A stretch of 5,612 nucleotides of DNA, from assembly GCA_007120615.1 (NCBI GenBank), contig SKNI01000311.1, positions 1-5,612 on the forward strand, given 5' to 3'. Both the position numbers and the translations under genes were made by a program. The stretch is from Myxococcales bacterium (GTDB taxonomy: Bacteria > Myxococcota_A > Bradymonadia > Bradymonadales > Bradymonadaceae). Of this stretch, positions 1 to 5,585 are shown one piece after another. The notes under the pieces are model-generated. The model did no database searches. It was not told where the DNA came from and worked only from the letters and a program-made list of their open reading frames with translations. Position 1 is the first letter of the stretch, and each line of letters starts with the position of its first letter.

Positions 1-461
1 CCAATATCCAAAATGATGGCGGTGATCTCAATAAATACGTGGAGCTCGCCAAGGACAAATCCTCGGGATTTCGCCTGATGGGATTTGGCCACCGGGTATA
101 TAAGAATTTCGATCCCCGCGCCAAAATCCTCAAGGCATCCTGTGATGATGTCCTGGAATCGTTGGGCGTTGACGATCCGCTCCTTGATATCGCCAAGAAG
201 CTGGAGAAAGTGGCCCTGGAAGATGAGTTTTTCGTCAAACGACGACTCTATCCCAACGTCGACTTCTACAGCGGAATCATCTACCAGGCGCTCAATATCC
301 CCACGCAGATGTTTACGGTGATGTTCGCGCTGGGACGAGTTTCCGGGTGGATCGCACAGTGGAAAGAGATGCGAAATGATCCGGCCTTCCGGATTCACCG
401 ACCGCGTCAGATCTATATCGGTGAAAACGAGCGCCACATTCAGCCGATCTCGGAGCGTTAA
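1..461 (+). CDS. gltA: Citrate synthase, C-terminal part (5' end outside the window)
   Basis: This enzyme condenses oxaloacetate and acetyl-CoA to citrate, the first step of the TCA cycle, in the cytoplasm. The reading frame is open from position 3 with no start in view, so about 152 C-terminal residues of a protein normally near 430 are present. The motif MGFGHRVYKN carries the oxaloacetate-binding histidine (codon 90-92; His305 of E. coli GltA). YPNVDFYSG carries the catalytic aspartate (codon 261-263; Asp362). The arginine in LGRVSGW (codon 336-338) and the RPRQ motif (from 399) match the substrate-binding arginines of the family. The RPRQ-IYIG ending resembles GltA-type citrate synthase more than methylcitrate synthase. 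A GTG at 39 is internal, not the start. The gene ends in TAA ten bases before a strong terminator, so it is the last gene of its unit. Family assignment is very secure; the missing two thirds cannot be judged. Confidence 0.96.
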   Translation, partial: NIQNDGGDLNKYVELAKDKSSGFRLMGFGHRVYKNFDPRAKILKASCDDVLESLGVDDPLLDIAKKLEKVALEDEFFVKRRLYPNVDFYSGIIYQALNIPTQMFTVMFALGRVSGWIAQWKEMRNDPAFRIHRPRQIYIGENERHIQPISER

Positions 462-470
462 GAGAGATAA

Positions 471-518
471 GGGCAAAAAAGAAAAACGCCAGCTCGTTGC
501 TGGCGTTTTTTTTTGCCC
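471..518. terminator. Bidirectional rho-independent terminator between convergent genes
   Basis: A perfect inverted repeat, AACGCCAGC / GCTGGCGTT, surrounds a 5-base loop at 494-498. Flanking A and T runs extend the stem to 482-493 paired with 499-510. On the plus strand it is followed by nine T (506-514). On the minus strand it is followed by five T, a C and six T. An outer repeat, GGGCAAAA (471-478) with TTTTGCCC (511-518), closes the structure. It lies between the stop of citrate synthase (461) and the stop of the convergent carboxylase gene (536), and would serve both. Confidence 0.93.
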
Positions 519-535
519 TCGCGCTTCTTTGGGCC

Positions 536-2086
536 TCAAAGAGGGATATTGCCGTGCTTTTTGGGCGGACTGTCGGTGCGCTTATTCTGAAGCATCTCCA
601 GGGATTGAATCAGGCGGGGACGAGTCTCCATGGGCTCGATGATCTCATCGATATATCCCAATTCGGCAGCTTTAAAGGGATTGGCGAAGGTCTCACGGTA
701 GTCGGCGACCAACTCGTCCTTCTTGGAGACCGGGTCATCAGCGGCGGCCAATTCCTTTCGGAAAATGATATTGACCGCCCCATCAGGACCCATCACTGCG
801 ATTTCGCCCGTGGGATAGGCCAGGTTGATATCGGCTCCAATATGCTTGGAGCTCATCACGTCGTAGGCTCCGCCGTATGCTTTGCGGGTGATGACCGTGA
901 TTTTGGGGACCGTGGCCTCGGCGTAGGCAAAGAGGAGTTTTGCGCCGTGTTTAATGATGCCGCCGTATTCCTGATCGACGCCGGGCAAAAAGCCGGGAAC
1001 GTCGACGAAGGTCAGAATCGGAATATTAAAAGCATCGCAGAACCGCACAAAGCGAGCTGATTTTAAGCTCGCGTTGATATCGAGGCAGCCCGCCAGGTGA
1101 TTGGGCTGATTGGCGACGATTCCCACGGGAAAGCCGCCGAGTCGAGCAAAGCCGATGACGATATTGCGGGCGTAATCCTTCTGAACTTCGAAGAAATAGC
1201 GATCATCGACGACATGGCTAATGAGTTCGGTCATATCGTAGGGCCGAGAAGCGTTCTCGGGCACCAGGGTGTTGAGTGCTTCATCCCGGCGATCTGCGGG
1301 GTCATCGGTGGGCAGAAACGGGGGATCTTCGGCGTTGTTGGAGGGGATAAAGGAGAGCAATTCTCGAATCGCGGCAATGCACTCTTCTTCTGAGGAACAC
1401 TCAAAATGGGAGACACCACTCTTTTCACTGTGAACGGCAGCTCCGCCCAATTCCTGCTTGGTCACCTCCTGGCTGGTGACCGTTTTTACGACCTCCGGTC
1501 CGGTAATGAACATATAGGAGGACTCTTTGACCATGAAGATAAAGTCCGTGATGGCCGGGCTGTACACGGCGCCACCGGCGCATGGGCCCATGATGGCAGA
1601 GATCTGGGGCACCAGGCCGCTGGATTGGACGTTTCGATAGAAGATATCGGCGTATCCCGCCAGACTGACCACACCTTCTTGAATACGGGCCCCACCGGAG
1701 TCATTGAGGCCGATGACGGGAGCGCCGCATTTGACGGCCAGGTCCATGACCTTGCAGATCTTTTCGGCGTAGGCTCCACTGAGGCTGCCACCGAAGACGG
1801 TGAAGTCTTGGGCGAAGACGTAGATGACTCGGCCGTCGACTTTGCCGTATCCCGTAACCACACCGTCACCGGGGATCTTTTTTTCGTCCATCCCGAAGTC
1901 ATTGCATCGGTTGGTGACGAATTTATCGAGCTCCACGAAGGTGCCCGGATCGAGCAATAAATCGATTCGTTCCCGAGCGGTGAGCTTTCCGGCATCGTGC
2001 TGTCTGTCGATACGGGCTTGACCGCCTCCCAGTTCAGCAGCGTCGTTGAGTTCAGCCAGGCGTTGGGCGTTTGATTTCTCAGACAT
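536..2086 (-). CDS. pccB: Acyl-CoA carboxylase carboxyltransferase (beta) subunit, probably propionyl-CoA carboxylase
   Basis: The 516-aa product has the length and motifs of the carboxyltransferase subunit of biotin-dependent acyl-CoA carboxylases (PccB/AccD5/MmdA family), which moves CO2 from carboxybiotin to an acyl-CoA, typically propionyl-CoA to methylmalonyl-CoA. The N-terminal half has the KLTARERIDLLLDPGTF entry motif (about 34-50), NDSGGARIQEG (128-138) and the first oxyanion-hole motif GPCAGGAVYSPA (167-178). The C-terminal half has DVPGFLPG (362-369), RKAYGGAYDVM (401-411) and PTGEIAVMGPDGAV (425-438), and ends in the family-typical KKHGNIPL. Asp409 aligns with the aspartate reported to favour propionyl-CoA over acetyl-CoA (Asp422 of S. 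coelicolor PccB). The ATG at 2086 follows GAAGG (2094-2098) by 7 bases. No biotin carboxylase or biotin-carrier gene is nearby, so partners must be encoded elsewhere. A decarboxylase alpha subunit (MmdA) is the main alternative, because sequence alone separates the two poorly. Confidence 0.93.
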   Translation of the reverse strand: MSEKSNAQRLAELNDAAELGGGQARIDRQHDAGKLTARERIDLLLDPGTFVELDKFVTNRCNDFGMDEKKIPGDGVVTGYGKVDGRVIYVFAQDFTVFGGSLSGAYAEKICKVMDLAVKCGAPVIGLNDSGGARIQEGVVSLAGYADIFYRNVQSSGLVPQISAIMGPCAGGAVYSPAITDFIFMVKESSYMFITGPEVVKTVTSQEVTKQELGGAAVHSEKSGVSHFECSSEEECIAAIRELLSFIPSNNAEDPPFLPTDDPADRRDEALNTLVPENASRPYDMTELISHVVDDRYFFEVQKDYARNIVIGFARLGGFPVGIVANQPNHLAGCLDINASLKSARFVRFCDAFNIPILTFVDVPGFLPGVDQEYGGIIKHGAKLLFAYAEATVPKITVITRKAYGGAYDVMSSKHIGADINLAYPTGEIAVMGPDGAVNIIFRKELAAADDPVSKKDELVADYRETFANPFKAAELGYIDEIIEPMETRPRLIQSLEMLQNKRTDSPPKKHGNIPL

Positions 2087-2101
2087 GGGGATACCTTCGA
2101 C

Positions 2102-2131
2102 AAAAAGATCGCCCGCCCGGGTGGGCGGGCG
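2102..2131 (-). terminator. Rho-independent terminator after glgA, in the pccB leader
   Basis: Read on the minus strand, a perfect 9-bp all-GC stem (CGCCCGCCC / GGGCGGGCG, pairing 2123-2131 with 2110-2118) closes a 4-base loop. A 3-base gap and five T (2106-2102) follow. It is 40 bases beyond the glgA stop and would end the upstream minus-strand unit. It also ends only a few bases before the pccB ribosome binding site (2094-2098), so transcripts reaching pccB from further upstream must pass it. The T-run is short, so termination may be partial. Confidence 0.8.
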
Positions 2132-2171
2132 TCAAGAGACTGGGTTGTAGAGATTCGGCCCCCAAAGGCGG

Positions 2172-3716
2172 TTATTCAGCCGCGGTGCTCTCGCGGGAGG
2201 CTCGAAAGAGGGACTCGTAATGTCTGGCCGACTCGTTCCAGGAGAAGTCTTTTTCCATGGCTCGGACCATCAGGGGGCGCCATTTTCGATAGTTGCGATA
2301 GGTCGCTGCCGCCCGCTCCAGGGCGCCGGCCAGGGAATCCTGTGTGTGCTCGTCAAAGACAAAGCCCGTTCCCGTGTCCGGATTCTCTCGCACGTCGATG
2401 ACGGTGTCTTTTAGTCCACCCGTAGCATGAACGACTGGCACCGTTCCGTAGCGCATGGCGTAAATCTGAGTGAGACCGCAGGGCTCAAACCGGCTGGGCA
2501 CGATCAGCACATCAGCGGCGGCCTGAATGCGATGAGCCATCTGCTCACTGTAGCCGTGTTGGAAGACCACCCGTTTGGGAAACTCTTTCTGGAGAGCCGT
2601 GAGTTGTTCACGAAAATGAGTGGGGCCCTCACCGAGGATCACCAGTTGAAATCCGTCTCGTTCGTCTTTTAGGTCGCTCAACAGGCTCTGAACCGTTGGA
2701 ATCAGAAGATCGATTCCTTTCTGTTCGGTCAGCCGGCTGATCACGCCGAAAAGTGGAAGGGTGGGACGTACAGGCAGACCGAGGGAGTGTTGGACCTCCG
2801 CTTTATTGCGCCGCTTCCCGTTTAAGGTCTCAACCTCATATTGAACCGAGATATGACGATCGACTTCGGGAGACCAGATGGAGTAATCCGCTCCGTTGAG
2901 AATGCCGGAGATATCCTCGGCGCGGCTCTGAAGGACTTCGTGAAGACCGGCGCCGCCCTCGGGGGTTTGAATCTCTTCGGCGTATCCAGGGCTGACGGTG
3001 GTGATGTGGTCGGCGTAAAGGAGACCACCTTTGAGGAAGTTGAGATCGCCGTCGGCATCAAATAATTCGGAGTCCGAGGCGTATTTTTTAGGCAGCCCCG
3101 TTGAATCGAAGTCGTCGCTGTTGAACTTGCCCTGATAGGCCAGATTATGGATGGTCAACATCAGGGATGTATCGGCGAATTCATCTTCGAAGTAATGGCG
3201 AGCATAAATCGGAGCGAGCGCTGTATGCCAGTCATTACAATGAAGAATATCGACGTCCAGGGAGAAGACCCGGGTGAATTCAACGACGGCGCGACTGAAG
3301 AAGGCAAAGCGCTGGGCGTTATCTTCAAAAGAGTTTTCAGCGTCGCCGTAGAGCCCCTCGCGGTCAAAATACTCGTCGGCCTGAACAAAGACCACTCGCA
3401 CACCGTGATCGAGCTGGCTTTCCCAGAGGATGGCTTCCAATTTGGACTGATTCTTACTCTTTCGGGGAACTTCCAGGGGCTCCAGTCGTCGACTGAGGCG
3501 CATCTTCTGTGGGTCGAGATGCCCGTAGAGAGGAGTGATCACCACGACGTTGTGGCCACGCTGGGCCATCGCTTTGGGAAGGCTCGCAGCTACGTCCCCG
3601 AGACCGCCCGTTTTGGAGAAGGGTGCGATCTCACTGGAGGCGAACACGATGTTAAGTCGCTTCTCAGTGAGCATTGGCGAGGAATCTTTCGTCGTGATGT
3701 AGCGAGACAAATCCAT
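2172..3716 (-). CDS. glgA: Glycogen (starch) synthase, GT5 family
   Basis: GlgA transfers glucose from a nucleotide sugar, usually ADP-glucose in bacteria, to the non-reducing end of an alpha-1,4-glucan in glycogen synthesis. Counting from the ATG at 3716 (514 aa, slightly longer than the E. coli enzyme), the N-terminal Rossmann domain has the donor-binding SKTGGLGDV with Lys35, HCNDWHTAL (159-167) and HNLAYQG (190-196). GILNGAD (271-277) follows. The C-terminal domain has ISRLTEQKG with Arg328 and Lys333, PSRFEPCGLTQ with the catalytic Glu411, and TGGLKDTV (432-439). No key residue is missing. The start is uncertain: a TTG (3722), the chosen ATG (3716) and an ATG (3674) are in frame, and none has a strong ribosome binding site. 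The ATG at 3674 best matches the usual short N-terminus of the family. The start lies 12 bases after the galT-like stop, suggesting translational coupling. The gene is last in its unit, before the hairpin at 2102-2131. Confidence 0.95.
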   Translation of the reverse strand: MDLSRYITTKDSSPMLTEKRLNIVFASSEIAPFSKTGGLGDVAASLPKAMAQRGHNVVVITPLYGHLDPQKMRLSRRLEPLEVPRKSKNQSKLEAILWESQLDHGVRVVFVQADEYFDREGLYGDAENSFEDNAQRFAFFSRAVVEFTRVFSLDVDILHCNDWHTALAPIYARHYFEDEFADTSLMLTIHNLAYQGKFNSDDFDSTGLPKKYASDSELFDADGDLNFLKGGLLYADHITTVSPGYAEEIQTPEGGAGLHEVLQSRAEDISGILNGADYSIWSPEVDRHISVQYEVETLNGKRRNKAEVQHSLGLPVRPTLPLFGVISRLTEQKGIDLLIPTVQSLLSDLKDERDGFQLVILGEGPTHFREQLTALQKEFPKRVVFQHGYSEQMAHRIQAAADVLIVPSRFEPCGLTQIYAMRYGTVPVVHATGGLKDTVIDVRENPDTGTGFVFDEHTQDSLAGALERAAATYRNYRKWRPLMVRAMEKDFSWNESARHYESLFRASRESTAAE

Positions 3717-3728
3717 ACGCAAAGTCCG

Positions 3729-4727
3729 TCAGTTAGCCAAATGGCGCAAATAGCGCGCCGCCACCTCTGATGCGGTGGCATTAATGTAAAAGTCCGAGCC
3801 CCACTCAAAACCGGCGACCTGGCCGATCCTGGGGAGCATTTCCAGGTGCCAGTGATAATACGGTTCGCCCGCGAAATCAAAGGGGATAGAATGAAGGACC
3901 AGATTATGGTTGGTCGAACCAAGCGCCTGGTGCCACAGTGGGAGGATTTGACTTGCCAGATCGGCCACGCTCTGCAGCACGGCGTGGCTTGCCGAGGCGA
4001 AATCAGCCTGATGATTACGAGGCAAGATCCAGATCTCGAAAGGCAAACGCGATCCAAAGGGGGCAAGGGCTACGGCGTGGTCGTTGTGAACCACGATCCG
4101 CTCCCCAGACTCGACCTCGCGCTCGATCATCGCGCAGAGGGCACAGCGCCCATGGGTTTGATGAAAGTGTTTGGCCCCCCGAACTTTTTTATCGAGTCGA
4201 GCCGGTACAAAGGGCAGGGCGATAAGCTGGCTATGAACATGAGACAGGGTCGCTCCCGCAGGAGCACCGTGATTTTTGAACACCACTGCAGCGCGCAGAC
4301 GCTTATCTTTTCGAAGGTCTCGCATTCGGTCCTGCCAGGCAAGTAGGACCTGGCCACGATGTTTTGGCGAGAACTCTTCCCACCCCAGATGATGTTCGGG
4401 TGACTCAATGATGACCTCATGAGCGCCGATTCCGCCAGAGGTCTGATAGAGCGAATCGGAGTCCGGTGACGGGAACTCCTCGATCTGAAGGGCGGGGAAT
4501 TTATTGGGAATCGCTCGCACTCCCCAGGGGGCGTCCGGAAAGGATGGCGAAGCCCATTGCTGGATAGGGGGAGGGGTCACAGCCTCGTTCTCCGGGCAAA
4601 ACGGACAAAACGAATCCTCCGTCGATTGCTCCACGAGTTCTAGTTGGCGTGGTCTCGCTCCCCGCTCCGGTGCGATGATAACCCACTCGTCGACGAGCAA
4701 GCACTTGCGAAGGATGGGCTTGTTCAA
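3729..4727 (-). CDS. galT: GalT-family nucleotidylyltransferase (galactose-1-phosphate uridylyltransferase or related)
   Basis: GalT swaps UMP between UDP-glucose and galactose-1-phosphate through a uridylyl-histidine intermediate. The 332-aa product has the two HIT-like halves of the family. The first half has a WVIIAPERGARP entry motif (15-26), a CPFC zinc-type pair (Cys41, Cys44), PNKFPAL (74-80), GAHEVIIESPEHH (101-113) and the active-site stretch AGATLSHVHSQ, with His165 as likely nucleophile. A second pair, CALC (Cys195, Cys198), precedes the other half, which has PFEIWILPRNH (229-239) and EPYYHWHLEMLPR (288-300). The active site reads His-Val-His-Ser-Gln, whereas E. coli GalT has His-Pro-His-Gly-Gln. 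The start is taken as the TTG at 4727: no ATG or GTG exists between it and the in-frame stop at 4764-4766, and it fits the family N-terminus. A weak GGGA lies 6 bases upstream. Next to glgA, an enzyme acting on ADP-glucose (ADP-glucose phosphorylase of the same fold) is a real alternative. Family is secure; substrate is not. Confidence 0.88.
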   Translation of the reverse strand: MNKPILRKCLLVDEWVIIAPERGARPRQLELVEQSTEDSFCPFCPENEAVTPPPIQQWASPSFPDAPWGVRAIPNKFPALQIEEFPSPDSDSLYQTSGGIGAHEVIIESPEHHLGWEEFSPKHRGQVLLAWQDRMRDLRKDKRLRAAVVFKNHGAPAGATLSHVHSQLIALPFVPARLDKKVRGAKHFHQTHGRCALCAMIEREVESGERIVVHNDHAVALAPFGSRLPFEIWILPRNHQADFASASHAVLQSVADLASQILPLWHQALGSTNHNLVLHSIPFDFAGEPYYHWHLEMLPRIGQVAGFEWGSDFYINATASEVAARYLRHLAN

Positions 4728-4763
4728 ATTCAGTCCCGGCGGATACAGACAAACGGCACGATA

Positions 4764-4949
4764 TTATTTGCGGGAGGGAAGCTGACCTTCTAACTCGCGA
4801 AAAGATGAGATGGCTTTCTCAAGCTGTTGGATCTCGTTGCGTGTTTGCTCAATTTCATTGGTGAGCTGTTCCTGTTCCGACTCCAGCGATTGAAGTTTCT
4901 TTTCCGCACTGTCGATGGTCTTCTTTAATAATTCTTTCGGGTTTGTCAT
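4764..4949 (-). CDS. Small coiled-coil protein of unknown function
   Basis: I do not recognise this 61-aa protein. It is almost wholly charged and polar, rich in Glu, Gln, Lys and Asn. Residues of about 5-50 form a heptad pattern with Leu or Ile at the core positions (Leu19, Leu22, Leu29, Ile33, Ile40, Leu43), so a long parallel or antiparallel helix pair is likely. There is no signal peptide, membrane segment or cysteine, so it should be cytoplasmic. The start is well supported: ATG at 4949 with AGGA at 4958-4961, 8 bases upstream. It sits 61 bases after the 153-aa gene and 36 bases before galT in the same direction, so it is probably co-transcribed with both. The larger neighbour also begins with a coiled coil, so the two could pair with each other, but that is inference. 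The ribosome binding site and gene order make it likely to be a real gene despite its size. Confidence 0.72.
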   Translation of the reverse strand: MTNPKELLKKTIDSAEKKLQSLESEQEQLTNEIEQTRNEIQQLEKAISSFRELEGQLPSRK

Positions 4950-5010
4950 GGATGCTGTCCTGAAAAGTAGGTCCTGTGGAGTCTCTCCCTGTGGTGCGCC
5001 TGGATGCAGG

Positions 5011-5472
5011 TTAGCCGTGCCAGATCCATTTGCCTCTGCCCTGCCGCTCCACGATTTCGTCTTTCTCGAGGGCGTTCATGACGGTGTAGGTATAACTGCG
5101 CATGCCTGTGGAGACATTTTCTTCGACTTTGCGAAGGATCTCCAGAACATCGGCGGTGCGAAAGACTTTCCCGCTGGAGCCTATCTGTCGGCAGATGTCG
5201 AGAATTTGCTGGCGGCGGGCGCCTCGGGCGGGGCGTCCCGTTTCATCGTCTACCGGCACCGACGTGATGCCGCGGACGCTCTTCTTGGCGGTTCGCTGAG
5301 AAGGGGGGGCTTCTCCACGCAGAACGGCCTGTAAGTCCTCCAGCGCGGAGCGTGCTTTGCGAGTCTGGACCGCATGGGCATCGCGTCGGGCTTCCAACTT
5401 CTTTAACTCCTCACGCTTCTGAGCCAATGCATTCTCGAACTTCTCAATCTCCTCCGAAAAGTTGACGCTCAT
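5011..5472 (-). CDS. Coiled-coil protein with C-terminal winged-helix-like domain, unknown function
   Basis: The family of this 153-aa protein is not recognised. Residues 5-52 are a charged coiled coil with heptad-spaced hydrophobics (FENALAQKREELKKLEARRD). Residues 53-84 are a polar, basic, probably flexible linker with Pro, Thr, Ser and Arg. Residues 85-152 look like a winged helix: helix one RRQQILDICRQIG, helix two RTADVLEILRKVEE, a candidate recognition helix MRSYTYTVMNALEKDEI, then a two-strand wing IVERQGRGKWIW. This suggests a dimeric DNA-binding protein, though the fold call rests on pattern only and the domain could bind protein instead. The ATG at 5472 has AAGG at 5481-5484, 8 bases upstream, and a candidate promoter lies just before it. 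It is first in the minus-strand unit leading to the 61-aa protein, GalT-like protein and GlgA, where a regulator would often sit. It has no cysteine cluster, signal peptide or membrane segment. Confidence 0.85.
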   Translation of the reverse strand: MSVNFSEEIEKFENALAQKREELKKLEARRDAHAVQTRKARSALEDLQAVLRGEAPPSQRTAKKSVRGITSVPVDDETGRPARGARRQQILDICRQIGSSGKVFRTADVLEILRKVEENVSTGMRSYTYTVMNALEKDEIVERQGRGKWIWHG

Positions 5473-5504
5473 AGTCTATGCCTTCGCGTTAAAATCATTG
5501 TGGG

Positions 5505-5534
5505 TTTATAACTCTTGCCACTGTTATCAGTAAA
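5505..5534 (-). promoter_or_regulatory. Candidate sigma-70-type promoter of the coiled-coil/galT/glgA unit
   Basis: On the minus strand a TATAAA -10 box (5505-5510) follows a TTTACT -35 box (5529-5534, four of six consensus bases) with an 18-base spacer. Transcription would start near 5498, giving a short leader of about 25 bases before the ATG at 5472, with the ribosome binding site at 5481-5484. The -10 box is good and the -35 is middling, so this is a plausible but unproven promoter. Confidence 0.42.
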
Positions 5535-5585
5535 GTCGTCTGAGTAAATGGTTGTCACGAAGGTTCACTCTTGTCAACTGATAAC
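5511..5585. repeat. Paired direct and inverted repeats upstream of the minus-strand unit (possible operator)
   Basis: A perfect 9-bp inverted repeat, GTTATCAGT (5523-5531) and ACTGATAAC (5577-5585), has arms 54 bases apart centre to centre. Beside each arm is an imperfect direct repeat: ACTCTTGCCACTG (5511-5523) and ACTCTTGTCAACTG (5567-5580). A third TTGTCA lies at 5552-5557, and ATGGTT (5548-5553) pairs with AACCAT (5583-5588). The left copy falls across the -35 and spacer of the candidate promoter. This suits a binding site for a multimeric regulator, but which protein, if any, is unknown. Confidence 0.4.

Noticed and set aside
497..1060. Long open frame (187 codons) on the plus strand opposite the carboxylase gene
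   Set aside because: It lies antisense to a certain gene, starts inside the terminator and has no family motif; the open frame follows from codon bias of the opposite strand.
1406..1960. Open frame of 184 codons on the plus strand opposite the carboxylase N-terminal half
   Set aside because: Antisense to pccB, with no recognisable domain and no good start signal; a shadow of the real gene.
2107..2135. TTGACG resembling a -35 box in the pccB leader
   Set aside because: At 17-19 bases downstream the sequence is GC-rich hairpin (GCGATC, GATCTT) with no acceptable -10 box.
3147..3770. Open frame of 207 codons on the plus strand opposite the glgA 5' half
   Set aside because: Antisense to conserved GlgA motifs, and runs across the galT/glgA junction; composition is that of a reverse-strand shadow.
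3743..3779. Two small hairpins at the 3' end of the GalT-like gene (GGCGC/GCGCC and GCCACC/GGTGGC)
   Set aside because: Stems of only 5-6 bp inside coding sequence with no T-run; too weak to call a terminator or attenuator.
5572..5577. Perfect TTGACA (minus strand) upstream of the 153-aa gene
   Set aside because: No -10 box lies at 16-18 bases downstream (CAACCA region), so I prefer the TTTACT/TATAAA pair closer to the gene; it may be part of the repeated motif instead.
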